64,000 nucleotides of DNA from Bog-473 sp963821755 (GTDB lineage Bacteria; Actinomycetota; Acidimicrobiia; Acidimicrobiales; RAAP-2): the NCBI GenBank assembly GCA_963821755.1, contig CAWGEX010000004.1, forward strand, positions 186,001-250,000, in the 5' to 3' direction. This document shows positions 32,981 to 49,019 of the stretch, piece by piece. Position numbers and translations under genes: made by a program. The notes below the pieces were generated by a model. It had not been told where the DNA came from. It did not search any database and was given only the letters and a program-made list of their open reading frames with translations. Numbering within the stretch: position 1 is the first letter of the stretch; every line of letters begins with the position of its first letter.

Positions 32981-33020
32981 AGGTCTCGTTAGGACTCGTT
33001 AGGACTCGTTAGGACTCGTC
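32981..33020 (+). repeat. Four 10 bp tandem repeats carrying the ribosome binding site
   Basis: Four adjacent 10 bp units of AGGACTCGTT (first and last each with one mismatch) fill the space between the DGPF stop and the sigma factor start. Every unit except the first contains AGGA; the last AGGA is 6 nt before the GTG start, the best spacing for a Shine-Dalgarno. The number of units could change by slippage. Confidence 0.85.
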
Positions 33021-34241
33021 GTGGCTCAACCCACACCTGTGGCGCGCGTTGAACAGACGTTCCGGCTCGAGTTCGGCCGGGCAGTCGCCACCCTGATCCG
33101 CCTCTTCGGTGACATCGACCTCGCCGAAGAGGCGGTGCAGCAGGCCTTCGTCGTGGCCCTCGAGCGCTGGCCGGTGACCGGTGTGCCGCCGAATCCGGGC
33201 GGTTGGATCGTCACGACCGCTCGCAACAAGGCCATCGACCGGCTCCGGCGGGAGTCGTCGCGCCACGACCGCCAGGCGCAAGCGGCCCTCATCCACCATC
33301 GTGACCAACCGACAGAGGAGGGACCTGTGCCGGACGACCGCCTCCGCCTCATCTTCACCTGTTGCCATCCGGCCCTTCGGCCCAGCGCGCAGGTGGCTCT
33401 CACCCTCCGCCTCCTGGGCGGGCTCACCACCGACGAGATCGCTCGTTCCTTCCTCGTACCCGAGGCGACCATGGCCCAGCGCCTCGTACGGGCCAAACGC
33501 AAGATCGCCGCGGCCGGCATTCCCTACCGGGTGCCCGACGAGGCGGAACTGCCCGACCGCCTCCGTCCGGTGCTCTCCGTGGTCTACCTGATCTTCAACG
33601 AGGGCTACACCGCCACCAGCGGCGACGACCTGTTACGGGCCGACTTGAGCGCCGAGGCCATCCGATTGGCCAGCATGCTGGTCCGGTTGATGCCCGATGA
33701 GCCCGAGGTGCACGGGCTCCTGGCGCTCCTGCTGTTGATCGAGGCCCGCCGGGCGGCGCGCACGGCTGGCGACGGTTCGCTCGTCCTGCTGGCCGATCAG
33801 GACCGAAGCCGATGGGATGCGGAGATGATCGCCCAGGGTCACGACATGGTCACCACCCTCATCCGCCGCAACCAGCCCGGTCCCTACCAGCTCCAGGCCG
33901 CCATCAATGCCGTGCACACCGACGCGCCGTCAGCGATCGACACCGACTGGGAACAGATCCTGGAGCTCTACGACCAGCTCCTCGCCGTAGCGCCGACCCC
34001 GATCGTCGCCCTCAATCGAGCCGTGGCGCTGGCCGAGGTGCAGGGCGCGTCGGACGGCCTCGCCGCGGTCGACGGCCTCGACCTCGACGACTACTTCCTC
34101 TTCCATTCCACCCGGGCCGAGCTCCTCCGCCGGCTCGGTCGAGACGCCGAGGCCGCCGACGCCTACGATCGGGCGCTGGGCCTCGTCGCCAACGCGGCGG
34201 AGAGCCGCTTCTTGGAGCAGCGCCGGCAGTCCCTGAACTGA
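33021..34241 (+). CDS. ECF42-type RNA polymerase sigma factor with TPR-like C-terminal extension
   Basis: A 406-residue sigma-70-family protein, about twice the usual ECF length. Residues 1 to about 170 are sigma region 2 (LIRLFGDIDLAEEAVQQAFV, NPGGWIVTTARNKAIDRLRR) and region 4 (LTLRLLGGLTTDEIARSFLV, MAQRLVRAKRKI). The rest is an alpha-helical extension (YLIFNEGYTATSGDDLLRAD, LLALLLLIEARRAART, PIVALNRAVALAEVQG) as in ECF42 proteins, where the extension is required for activity. Start is GTG 33021. The neighbouring DGPF gene is the standard ECF42 partner. No anti-sigma factor is nearby, as usual for this group. Confidence 0.9.
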   Translation: MAQPTPVARVEQTFRLEFGRAVATLIRLFGDIDLAEEAVQQAFVVALERWPVTGVPPNPGGWIVTTARNKAIDRLRRESSRHDRQAQAALIHHRDQPTEEGPVPDDRLRLIFTCCHPALRPSAQVALTLRLLGGLTTDEIARSFLVPEATMAQRLVRAKRKIAAAGIPYRVPDEAELPDRLRPVLSVVYLIFNEGYTATSGDDLLRADLSAEAIRLASMLVRLMPDEPEVHGLLALLLLIEARRAARTAGDGSLVLLADQDRSRWDAEMIAQGHDMVTTLIRRNQPGPYQLQAAINAVHTDAPSAIDTDWEQILELYDQLLAVAPTPIVALNRAVALAEVQGASDGLAAVDGLDLDDYFLFHSTRAELLRRLGRDAEAADAYDRALGLVANAAESRFLEQRRQSLN

Positions 34242-34300
34242 GCGCCCGCGGCGTGGCGGCACTGCTCGCCGTTACGGCACCGACGTGGTAGGAAGCCGCC

Positions 34301-35374
34301 GTGGGAACGCAGACCGAAGCGGTGTTCACCGAGCTTCTGGCCGAGCTGGCCGCCCAACAGCGCCGATTGGTCGACCAGCTGTCGGGACCCGGCGACGAGC
34401 AGAGCCTCCTCGAAGCGCACAAGTGGCTGCTCACGATCCTCCAGGTGGCCACCGACACGCAGGTGTGGGCGGACACGGCGCGTCCCCGCTTCACCGAGAT
34501 CGTCGGGCCCTACAAGAAGTGGGGCGGGGACAACGCCGACGCCTTCTATCTCTTCGCCCCGGTCGACCCGGCGCGGACGTACCGCGTGCGGGTCAGGCGC
34601 GGCGACGCCGTCTATCTCTCCTTGTCCGTCTACGGCGGGCCGAACGACGGCCGTTACTCCGAGCGCATCGTCGGCAGCCTCAACGACCGTCAGGCGCCCC
34701 CCGATCCCGACGGGGTCATCGACATGGTCCTCTCGCCCGACGACCCGGCCGACGGCACCCCGTGGATCAGGCTCGACCCAGACGCCGTCGCCGTCATCAC
34801 GCGTGACTACCTGGCCGACCCGGGGCAGGACACCCGGGCGATCTGGGAGATCTCCGCCGACGACCCGCCGACGACCTACCGAGAGGACGACGCCGAGCTG
34901 GCCCGCCGTTTTCGCGCCGCGCTGACCTGGGTGCGGGACCAGGCGGCCATGGTGCCCCTGGCCATGGGCGAGCCGAACCAGGTGGATCCCCCCTACCCGG
35001 TCCCCACCACGACCTTCGGGTGGGCCGCCGGGGACGCCGCCTACGCCATGGGCAGCTACCTCCTCGACGATGACCAGGCGCTCGTGCTTCGGGGCCGCTC
35101 GCCCGACTGCGCCTTCTGGAACCTGTGCCTGTGGAACCCCTTCCTCCACACCTACAACTACGACTACGAGCGCGTCACCATCAACGGGGCGCAGGTGCGG
35201 TACGAAGCGGACGGCTCCTGGGAGATCTGGATCGCCCCGCGCGACCCCGGGCATCCGAACTGGGTCTCCACGGCCGGACACCACCAGGGCCGGATCTGGT
35301 TCCGCTGGTTCCTGCCCGAGCGCACGCCCGAGCCCATCGAAGCCGACGTCGTGTCGCGCCCGGTCCCGGCATGA
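34301..35374 (+). CDS. DUF1214-domain protein
   Basis: A 357-residue cytosolic protein. The C-terminal third has the DUF1214 signature: FWNLCLWNPFLHTYNYDYER, GSWEIWIAPRDPGHPNWVST and QGRIWFRWFLPE. The N-terminal part (residues 1-130) includes ADTARPRFTEIVGPYKKWGG and YRVRVRRGDAVYLSLSVYGG. Function of the family is unknown; in Actinobacteria such genes lie near sulfotransferases or lipid genes. It starts at GTG 34301 and overlaps the sulfotransferase gene by ATGA, so the two probably work together. Confidence 0.85.
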   Translation: MGTQTEAVFTELLAELAAQQRRLVDQLSGPGDEQSLLEAHKWLLTILQVATDTQVWADTARPRFTEIVGPYKKWGGDNADAFYLFAPVDPARTYRVRVRRGDAVYLSLSVYGGPNDGRYSERIVGSLNDRQAPPDPDGVIDMVLSPDDPADGTPWIRLDPDAVAVITRDYLADPGQDTRAIWEISADDPPTTYREDDAELARRFRAALTWVRDQAAMVPLAMGEPNQVDPPYPVPTTTFGWAAGDAAYAMGSYLLDDDQALVLRGRSPDCAFWNLCLWNPFLHTYNYDYERVTINGAQVRYEADGSWEIWIAPRDPGHPNWVSTAGHHQGRIWFRWFLPERTPEPIEADVVSRPVPA

Positions 35375-36642
35375 GCGCGCCGGTCCGGCCACCACCGATC
35401 GTCCTCGACGACCTGGCCCGACCCCGGTTCTCCGAGGAGGCCCGGAGCATCCTCGACCTGATGTCCGAGGCCGGTGCCGCCACGTCGCTCGAACCGGACG
35501 CGCTGATGGGTGCGGCGGTGGCCGAGACCGGATTGGCCGACTTCGGGCCCGACGACTTCGTCCCCCGCCTCGATGTCCTCTGTCGCTCGTTGCGAGAAGA
35601 GGCCAGGCTCAACGACGCCGGCGTGCTGGCGCAGGCCGTGCTGGTGACCGGCCTGTTGCGCAACCGCCTTCTCCTGGAGGATCTGGTGGGTCGACATCCC
35701 GAGATCCTGGACCAGCGGGTCGAGAAACCCATCGTCATCTGCGGGCTGCCCCGCACCGGCACCACGCATCTGCACAACCTGATGTCCTCGGACCCCGCGC
35801 TCCGGTCCCTGCCCTACTGGGAGAGCATGGAGCCGGTCCTGGCCGAACGGGAACGCCCGGCGGCGGGCGACCCGGACCCGAGGTGGGAACGAACGGAGAT
35901 GGCTCTGTCCTTTCTGGACGTGGCCATGCCCGAGTTCAAGCGCATGCACGAGATGACGGTGGACCATGTCCACGAGGAGATCCAGCTCCTGGCCATCGAC
36001 TTCTCCACCATGCTGTTCGAGACGATCGCCCCGATCCCGTCCTGGCGCGACGACTACCTGGCCCGCGACCAGCGCCCCAGCTACGCCTACTTGAAGAAGA
36101 TCCTGCAGGCCCTTCAGTGGCTGCGCGGCGGGACGCGCTGGGTCCTCAAGTCACCCCAGCACCTCGAGCAGTTCCCGGCCTTGCGCGACACCTTCCCCGA
36201 CGCAACCTTCGTGGTCACCCACCGCGACCCGGTGTCGGTGACGGCCTCGATGCTCACCATGCTCGCCTACTCCCTCCGGCTGGGGCACGACCAGGTCGAT
36301 CTGCCCTGGGTCGGCGACTACTGGAGTGAGCGGCTGCGGACCATGCTGCAGGCCTGCGTGGACGAACGCGACGTGCTGCCGGCCACCCGCAGCATCGACG
36401 TGCATTTCGACGAGTTCATGGCGGACGACGTGGCCATGGTGCGTCGCATCTACGACCTGGCCGATCAGCCGTACACCGACGAGGCCGACGCGGCGATGGC
36501 GTCGTTCATGGAGCAGAATCCCCGGGGGCGTCACGGAGCGGTGCTCTACGACCTGAGCCAATTCGGGACCGATCGCGCTCGGCTGCGGGAGGCCCTGAGC
36601 TTCTACGTCGATCACTTCGGCGTCTCGGAGGAGGGCGGCTGA
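35371..36642 (+). CDS. Sulfotransferase family protein
   Basis: A 423-residue PAPS-dependent sulfotransferase of the large actinobacterial type. The 5'-phosphosulfate loop is VICGLPRTGTTHLHNLMSSD (near residue 120), and the 3'-phosphate-binding region is ATFVVTHRDPVSVTASMLTM (near residue 290). The start ATG overlaps the DUF1214 stop (ATGA). The acceptor is unknown. Sulfate-activation genes cysD and cysNC lie convergent 35 bp away and could supply its PAPS. Confidence 0.88.
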   Translation: MSAPVRPPPIVLDDLARPRFSEEARSILDLMSEAGAATSLEPDALMGAAVAETGLADFGPDDFVPRLDVLCRSLREEARLNDAGVLAQAVLVTGLLRNRLLLEDLVGRHPEILDQRVEKPIVICGLPRTGTTHLHNLMSSDPALRSLPYWESMEPVLAERERPAAGDPDPRWERTEMALSFLDVAMPEFKRMHEMTVDHVHEEIQLLAIDFSTMLFETIAPIPSWRDDYLARDQRPSYAYLKKILQALQWLRGGTRWVLKSPQHLEQFPALRDTFPDATFVVTHRDPVSVTASMLTMLAYSLRLGHDQVDLPWVGDYWSERLRTMLQACVDERDVLPATRSIDVHFDEFMADDVAMVRRIYDLADQPYTDEADAAMASFMEQNPRGRHGAVLYDLSQFGTDRARLREALSFYVDHFGVSEEGG

Positions 36643-36676
36643 GGAACGCCTCCGGTGCCTCGAACGGTCCCCGGCC

Positions 36677-38536
36677 TCAGATGGGGCGACCGGTGACCAG
36701 CGAGATGACCAGGCCCGCCTGTTCGGCCACCGTGCCCGACGTCGGAGTGAGCACCAGTTCGGCCCGCTCGGGTGCTTCGTACGGGGCATCGATGCCGGTG
36801 AAACCAGGAAGCTGTCCGGCCCGGGCCCGGGCGTAGAGACCCTTGACGTCCCGGCGCTCGCACTCGTCCAGGGGCGTGTCGAGGAACACCTCGAAGAAGG
36901 GCAGTCCGGCCTCTTCGTGCAGGGCGCGGATGAGCAGACGGTCGGAGGCGTACGGGCTGATCAGCGAAATCAGGGCCACGCAGCCCGATTCGGCGAACAT
37001 CTTGGCCACCTCGCCGGCCCGCCGCACGTTCTCGGTCCGATCCTGGTCGGAGAAGCCCAGGTCACCGTTGATGCCGTGGCGCAGGTTGTCGCCGTCGAGC
37101 ATGAACGCCGGCTGGCCCCGGTTGACCAGCTCCTCTTCCACGGCGGCGGCGATGGTCGACTTCCCCGAGCCCGAGAGCCCGGTGAGGAGGACCGTGGCCC
37201 CGGCCGTGCCGAGCGCGGCGTAGCGGCGGTCCCGGGTGAGCTTGCCCACCTGGAGCACCACGTTGGGGCTGGCGTGTGTGGCGGCGATGACGCGGATCAC
37301 GCCGGCCCCGACCGTCCCGTTGGTCACCGGGTCGATCAGGATGAAGCTCCCGGTCGATCGGTTCGTGCCGTAGTCGTCGACCGAGAGGGGTTCGGTGCAA
37401 CGGAGGCGGATCCGTCCGACTTCGTTGAGGGCGAGGGTCTCGGCGGCGTCGTCCCGGTGCAGACCGTTGATCTCGAGTCGGTACTGCAGGCTCTCGACCA
37501 GGGCCCGGACCGTCCGGGTGGTGTGCTTGACCAGGTAGGAACCGCCGACGTTCAAGCTCGATCGCTCGTCCATCCAGCACACCGTGGCCTCGAGGTCGGT
37601 CGTGACGTTCGGCCGGTTGTTCGGACGGCAGAGCACGTCGCCCCGCGACACCGCCACGTCGTCCTCGAGGGTGATGACCACGGCCATGGGCGGGAACGCT
37701 TCGGTCACCTCGCCGTCGGCCGTGGCGATCGACGCGATGTGCGTGGTCGTGCCCGACGGCAGGACCAGGACCTCGTCGCCCGGGCGCAGCACACCGCTGG
37801 CCACCGTGCCGGCGTAGCCCCGAAAATCCGGGTTCTCCGCATTTTGCGGACGGATCACGTACTGGACCGGGAAGCGGGGGTCGATGAGGTTCTCGTCGCT
37901 GCCGATGTAGACCGATTCGAGATGCGACAGCAGCGGGGAGCCGTCGTACCACCACAGATTCTCGGAACGGTGCACCACGTTGTCGCCCTTGAGTGCGGAC
38001 ACGGGGATGAACGAAATGTCGCGGACGCTGAGGCGGGCGGCGAACTCCATGAAGTCGGCCTTGATCGCTTCGAAGCGGGGCTCGTCCCAGTCGACCAGAT
38101 CCATCTTGTTGACGCACACCACCATGTGCGGGATGCCCAACATGGAGGAGAGGAAGGCGTGACGACGGGTCTGCTCGACCACGCCGTTGCGGGCGTCGAT
38201 CAGGATCAGGGCCAGGTGCGCGCTGGAGGCTCCGGTGACCATGTTGCGGGTGTACTCGGTGTGCCCCGGGGTGTCGGCGATGATGAACCGGCGCTTGGGC
38301 GTGGCGAAATAGCGGTAGGCCACATCGATGGTGATGCCCTGCTCGCGCTCGGCCCGCAGCCCGTCGGTCAGGAGCGCCAGGTCGGTCTCGGGATTGCCCC
38401 GCTGCTCGCTGGTCAGCCGGATGGCTTCGAGCTGGTCCTCGAAGATGGCCTTGGCGTCGTAGAGCAGACGGCCGATGAGGGTCGATTTGCCGTCGTCGAC
38501 CGAGCCGGCGGTGGCCAGGCGGAGCAGTTCGGCCAC
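36677..38536 (-). CDS. cysN: Sulfate adenylyltransferase subunit 1 / adenylylsulfate kinase fusion (CysNC)
   Basis: A 619-residue bifunctional protein. The N-terminal CysN part is a GTPase that drives ATP sulfurylase: TAGSVDDGKSTLIGRLLYD, IIADTPGHTEYTRNMVTGAS and CVNKMDLVDWDE. The C-terminal CysC part (about residues 445-619) is an APS kinase with the P-loop LLTGLSGSGKSTIAAAVEEE and the LDGDNLRHGINGDLGFSDQD motif; it makes PAPS. The start is GTG 38536, 1 nt after the cysD stop, with GAGGGG upstream. Fusions of this type are usual in Actinobacteria. No PAPS/APS reductase is in the window. Confidence 0.94.
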   Translation of the reverse strand: MAELLRLATAGSVDDGKSTLIGRLLYDAKAIFEDQLEAIRLTSEQRGNPETDLALLTDGLRAEREQGITIDVAYRYFATPKRRFIIADTPGHTEYTRNMVTGASSAHLALILIDARNGVVEQTRRHAFLSSMLGIPHMVVCVNKMDLVDWDEPRFEAIKADFMEFAARLSVRDISFIPVSALKGDNVVHRSENLWWYDGSPLLSHLESVYIGSDENLIDPRFPVQYVIRPQNAENPDFRGYAGTVASGVLRPGDEVLVLPSGTTTHIASIATADGEVTEAFPPMAVVITLEDDVAVSRGDVLCRPNNRPNVTTDLEATVCWMDERSSLNVGGSYLVKHTTRTVRALVESLQYRLEINGLHRDDAAETLALNEVGRIRLRCTEPLSVDDYGTNRSTGSFILIDPVTNGTVGAGVIRVIAATHASPNVVLQVGKLTRDRRYAALGTAGATVLLTGLSGSGKSTIAAAVEEELVNRGQPAFMLDGDNLRHGINGDLGFSDQDRTENVRRAGEVAKMFAESGCVALISLISPYASDRLLIRALHEEAGLPFFEVFLDTPLDECERRDVKGLYARARAGQLPGFTGIDAPYEAPERAELVLTPTSGTVAEQAGLVISLVTGRPI

Positions 38537-38537
38537 G

Positions 38538-39501
38538 TTAGAAGTACCCCTCGCGCTTGCGATCTTCCATCCCGGCCTCTGAGATCCGATCGTCGGCTCG
38601 GGTGGCGCCACGCTCGGTCAGCCTGGTCACCGCCACTTCGTTGATGATGGCGGCCACCGAGTCGCGCGGTCGATTCGACGCACCCGGTGCAGTCGGCATC
38701 ACCGACCGTGCGAAAGCGCACCAACGCCTCGAAGATCTCCTCGCCCGCCCGGGGCGAGAGGTGTTCGGTGACCGCCATGAGCATGGCGTCACGCTGGAAC
38801 ACGGGGCGGCGGTGGGAGAAGTAGATGGACGGGACCTCGATGCTCTCGGCGGCGATGTACTGCCACACATCGAGCTCGGTCCAGTTCGAGAGGGGGAAGA
38901 CCCGGATGTGCTCGCCCGCATGATGTCGCCCGTTGTAGAGGTTCCACAGTTCGGGTCGCTGTTTCTTGGGGTCCCACTGGCCGAACTCGTCGCGGAAGCT
39001 GAAGATCCGTTCCTTGGCCCGCGCCTTCTCCTCGTCCCGGCGGGCCCCGCCGAAGACCGCATCGAACTTCCCGTCGGCGATGGCCCGCAGGAGGGTCGGC
39101 GTCTGGAGGCGATTGCGGGTGGCCTGCGTCCCGGGCGCCTCGGTGGTGCGGCCGGCGTCGATGTCCTCCTGGACGCTGGCCACCAGCAACTTGACCCCCA
39201 GATCGGCCACGTGCCGGTCCCTGAACTCCAACACCTCGGCGAAGTTCCTCCCGGTGTCGATGTGCAGGACCGGGAAGGGGATCGGACCGGGCCAGAAGGC
39301 CTTCTTGGCCACATGGAGCATCACGGCGGAGTCCTTGCCACCCGAGAAGAGCAGGACCGGCCGTGCGAACTCGGCCGCCACCTCCCGGAAGATGTGGATG
39401 GCTTGCGCCTCGAGTGCACGAAGGTGCGAGAGCCGGTAGGCGCCCGATGCCCGCGGTGCTGCCCCCGCTTCGGGGCCAGCCACGGCTTCGGGTGCGCTCA
39501 T
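38538..39501 (-). CDS. cysD: Sulfate adenylyltransferase subunit 2 (one-base frameshift)
   Basis: The adenylyl-transferring subunit of ATP sulfurylase, of the PP-loop family. The start is ATG 39501 with GGGAGGGG 3 nt before it. The PP-loop is VLLFSGGKDSAVMLHVAKKA, followed by FPVLHIDTGRNFAEVLEFRD and the C-terminal region FRTVGDADCTGCVES. Here the frame breaks near 38665 and continues in another with SVAAIINEVAVTRLTERGAT ending MEDRKREGYF, the normal CysD C-terminus. The span of 964 bases is one over a multiple of three; deleting one base restores 320 residues. An indel error is likely. CysNC follows with a 1 nt gap. Confidence 0.92.
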
Positions 39502-39573
39502 CGGACCCCTCCCTCCCAAGAGTGACCCACCAGGCTACGTCCCGCCGCGCTCGGCCGACAACATCCGGACCCA

Positions 39574-39615
39574 CATCCATGCGGGCACGCCTCGATGGAC
39601 GGGCCCGCATGGATG
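39574..39615 (-). terminator. Strong inverted repeat after rpoC
   Basis: CATCCATGCGGGC (39574-39586) and GCCCGCATGGATG (39603-39615) form a perfect 13 bp stem with a 16 base loop, 13 nt past the rpoC stop. No U-tract follows on the minus strand, so it may be a terminator that works without one or a 3' stability element. Its location at the end of the rpoBC unit and before cysD supports a 3'-end role. Confidence 0.65.
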
Positions 39616-39628
39616 GCAGAGCAGAGGG

Positions 39629-47265
<7,637 letters not shown>

Positions 47266-47582
47266 CGGTCAACTCCTCCCAGGTGGGATTGCGGCGGGTG
47301 GGTGCGGTACTGCTCTGCTAGACGGGTGGGCTAATTACGGACCTGATCAGGGTCTTTGGGCTGCCAGGGCGCGTGTTATCGCCGCGGAATTACGGGGACA
47401 ACCAACACAAGGGCGCACGGCAACCCTGCATCTTAACCACGGGCGTGCCTGAACACAACCCCTAGGCCGCAGAAGCCGCACGAGCCGACGCTCGGAGGTG
47501 GCTGCAACGCTAGAAGCAGCCATCCCGGACGTCAAGGACCCTGGGCTCCGGACCGGGCATGGGGCCCGGCCGGAGCCTCGGA
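47266..47582 (-). promoter_or_regulatory. rplL-rpoB intergenic region with rpoB promoter
   Basis: This 317 bp gap holds no gene. On the minus strand TTGACG (47535-47530) is followed after 17 bp by TAGCGT (47512-47507), a good promoter whose transcript would have a leader of about 235 nt. It lies just downstream of a strong hairpin (47544-47577), so rpoBC can be expressed both by read-through from the ribosomal genes and on its own. The rest of the leader is A/T-richer than the surroundings and has no clear structure by eye. Confidence 0.6.
47544..47577 (-). terminator. Terminator/attenuator hairpin between rplL and rpoB
   Basis: GGCTCCGG/CCGGAGCC (47544-47551 with 47570-47577) continues inward as CCGGGC/GCCCGG (47553-47558 with 47564-47569), a 14 bp stem with one bulged A and a 5 base loop, starting 5 nt after the rplL stop. 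An attenuator in this gap is well known in other bacteria and sets the ratio of ribosomal protein to polymerase subunits. There is no U-tract. Confidence 0.7.
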
Positions 47583-47987
47583 CTACTTGACCTCGACCGT
47601 GGCCCCCGCCGCCTCGAGGGCGGCCTTGGCCTTGTCGGCGTCGTCCTTGTTGACCTTCTCGAGGACCGGCGCCGGGGCATCCGCCGCGCTCTCGACCAGG
47701 TCCTTGGCTTCCTTCAGCCCCAGGCTGGTCAGGGCCCGGACTTCCTTGATCACCTGGATCTTCTTGTCGCCGGCGCCGGTCAGGACGACGTCGAACTCCG
47801 ACTTCTCCTCCTCGGCGCCAGCTCCGGCGTCTCCGCCTGCGACGGGTGCCGCTGCAGCAACGGCAACCGGTGCCGCGGCCGTCACGCCGAAGCGCTCCTC
47901 AAAATCCTTCAACAGCTCGCTCAACTGGATCACCGAGAGCTCGGCGATCCCATCGAGGATCTGGTCCTTTGTCAGGGTCCCTGCCAT
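47583..47987 (-). CDS. rplL: 50S ribosomal protein L7/L12
   Basis: The stalk protein that recruits translation GTPases, present in several copies. The 134 residues show the N-terminal dimer domain (LTKDQILDGIAELSVIQLSE), an Ala/Gly-rich hinge (about residues 37-60) and the C-terminal domain (EFDVVLTGAGDKKIQVIKEV, TSLGLKEAKDLVESA, ending AKAALEAAGATVEVK). It follows rplJ and is followed by a strong hairpin. Length and sequence are typical. Confidence 0.97.
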   Translation of the reverse strand: MAGTLTKDQILDGIAELSVIQLSELLKDFEERFGVTAAAPVAVAAAAPVAGGDAGAGAEEEKSEFDVVLTGAGDKKIQVIKEVRALTSLGLKEAKDLVESAADAPAPVLEKVNKDDADKAKAALEAAGATVEVK

Positions 47988-48041
47988 CTGAATGGCCTTC
48001 CTTTCTTTCCTTCGGTCTTGTCTGGTCGATCGTGTTGCTGG

Positions 48042-48771
48042 CTATTCGGAAGTTTCGGCGTCAGCGGGCGCTTCGGCTGATGGTTCGGCTTCTGCAGGCG
48101 CTTCTGCCTCGGCCGCTGGTTCGGCTTCGGCTGCTGTCGCCGCTGGTTCCGTGGCGGCTTCGGCCGCCGCCGCTGCTTCAGCCGCTGCTTCTGGCTCGGC
48201 CGGAGCCTCGGCTTCGGCCTCAGCCTCCGGGGAGCTTCTCGCCACCGGCCTCACGCTGCTCGATCAAGGCCGAGAAGCCGTAGGCCAGGTTGCGAGGGAG
48301 GGCCTGGAGGAGGCCGGCCATCTGCTGCATGGGGGCGGCCAGGGCTCCGGCCAGTCGGGCCAACAGCACGTCCCGGGGAGGCAGCTCGGCCAGGGCAGCC
48401 AGGTCGGAGGAGGTGAGCAGCGAGCCGTCGGCCAGCCCACCCTTGATGACCAGGAGGGGATTGCCCCGGGAGAAGTCCCGCAGGGCCTTGGCCACCGCGC
48501 TGACGTCGCCGTCGACGAAGGTCAGGGCCGTGGGACCACTGAGGTAGTCGGCCAGCGGCTGGTACTCCCCACCGTCAATGGCCCGCTTGACCAGGGTGTT
48601 CTTGAAGATCTTGTAGTCGCCGCCCACGGCGGCCAGGGCGTGGCGGAGCTCGGCCAGTTCGGCAACCGTCAATCCTCGATACTCGCTCACGATCGACGCG
48701 GTGGCCCCGTTGATGCGCGCCCGTACCTCGTCGACCACGAGGGCCTTGTGTGTCCTGGCTGCGTTCGGCAT
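48042..48771 (-). CDS. rplJ: 50S ribosomal protein L10 with Ala/Glu tail (one-base frameshift)
   Basis: The stalk base protein, which binds L12 dimers and 23S rRNA. In one frame the gene gives 183 residues, MPNAARTHKALVVDEVRARI to EQREAGGEKLPGG, with a stop at 48220. In the next frame a stop-free stretch to 48042 encodes PEAEAEAEAPAEPEAAAEAA and on to EAPADAETSE. Removing one C from the CCCC run at 48229-48232 joins them as GEKLPEAEAE, 242 residues in all. The span, 730 bases, is one over a multiple of three. Other ribosomal proteins here carry such tails, so I favour a homopolymer error and a real tail; a tail-less 183-residue L10 is the alternative. Confidence 0.88.
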
Positions 48772-49019
48772 GGGTCTCTGTCGTCCTCCACCGGGATCAA
48801 CCGCCCGGCGACGGGTCAGGATCTCCGATGTGCGACGAAGCGCTCACCGCCATGGTGGCCGGTGCTCGCGTGAGTCGCCTCGTCAGGCGGGCCCGTCCGG
48901 GCCCCTTCCGCACCCGAGGGTGCACCGGAGGTCTGTGGCGTCTTGGTTCAGTGCTCGTCCGCCGGAGCGGTGAGCTGTGGGGTGCAGCGTAGTACGGCGA
49001 TCGGCGGGTGTCCGACCGA
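48772..49019 (-). promoter_or_regulatory. rplA-rplJ spacer, probable L10 leader
   Basis: This 248 bp gap precedes rplJ and has no credible gene. It contains two adjacent GC-rich hairpins: GGGCCC-GTCC-GGGCCC (48889-48904) and GCACCC-GA-GGGTGC (48910-48923). L10-L12 binds a leader at this place in other bacteria to repress its own synthesis; the position fits, but the specific kink-turn target was not identified by eye. Confidence 0.4.

Noticed and set aside
30389..36642. Accessory block as a genomic island
   Set aside because: No integrase, transposase, tRNA boundary or terminal repeats are seen, and base composition looks like the surroundings by eye.
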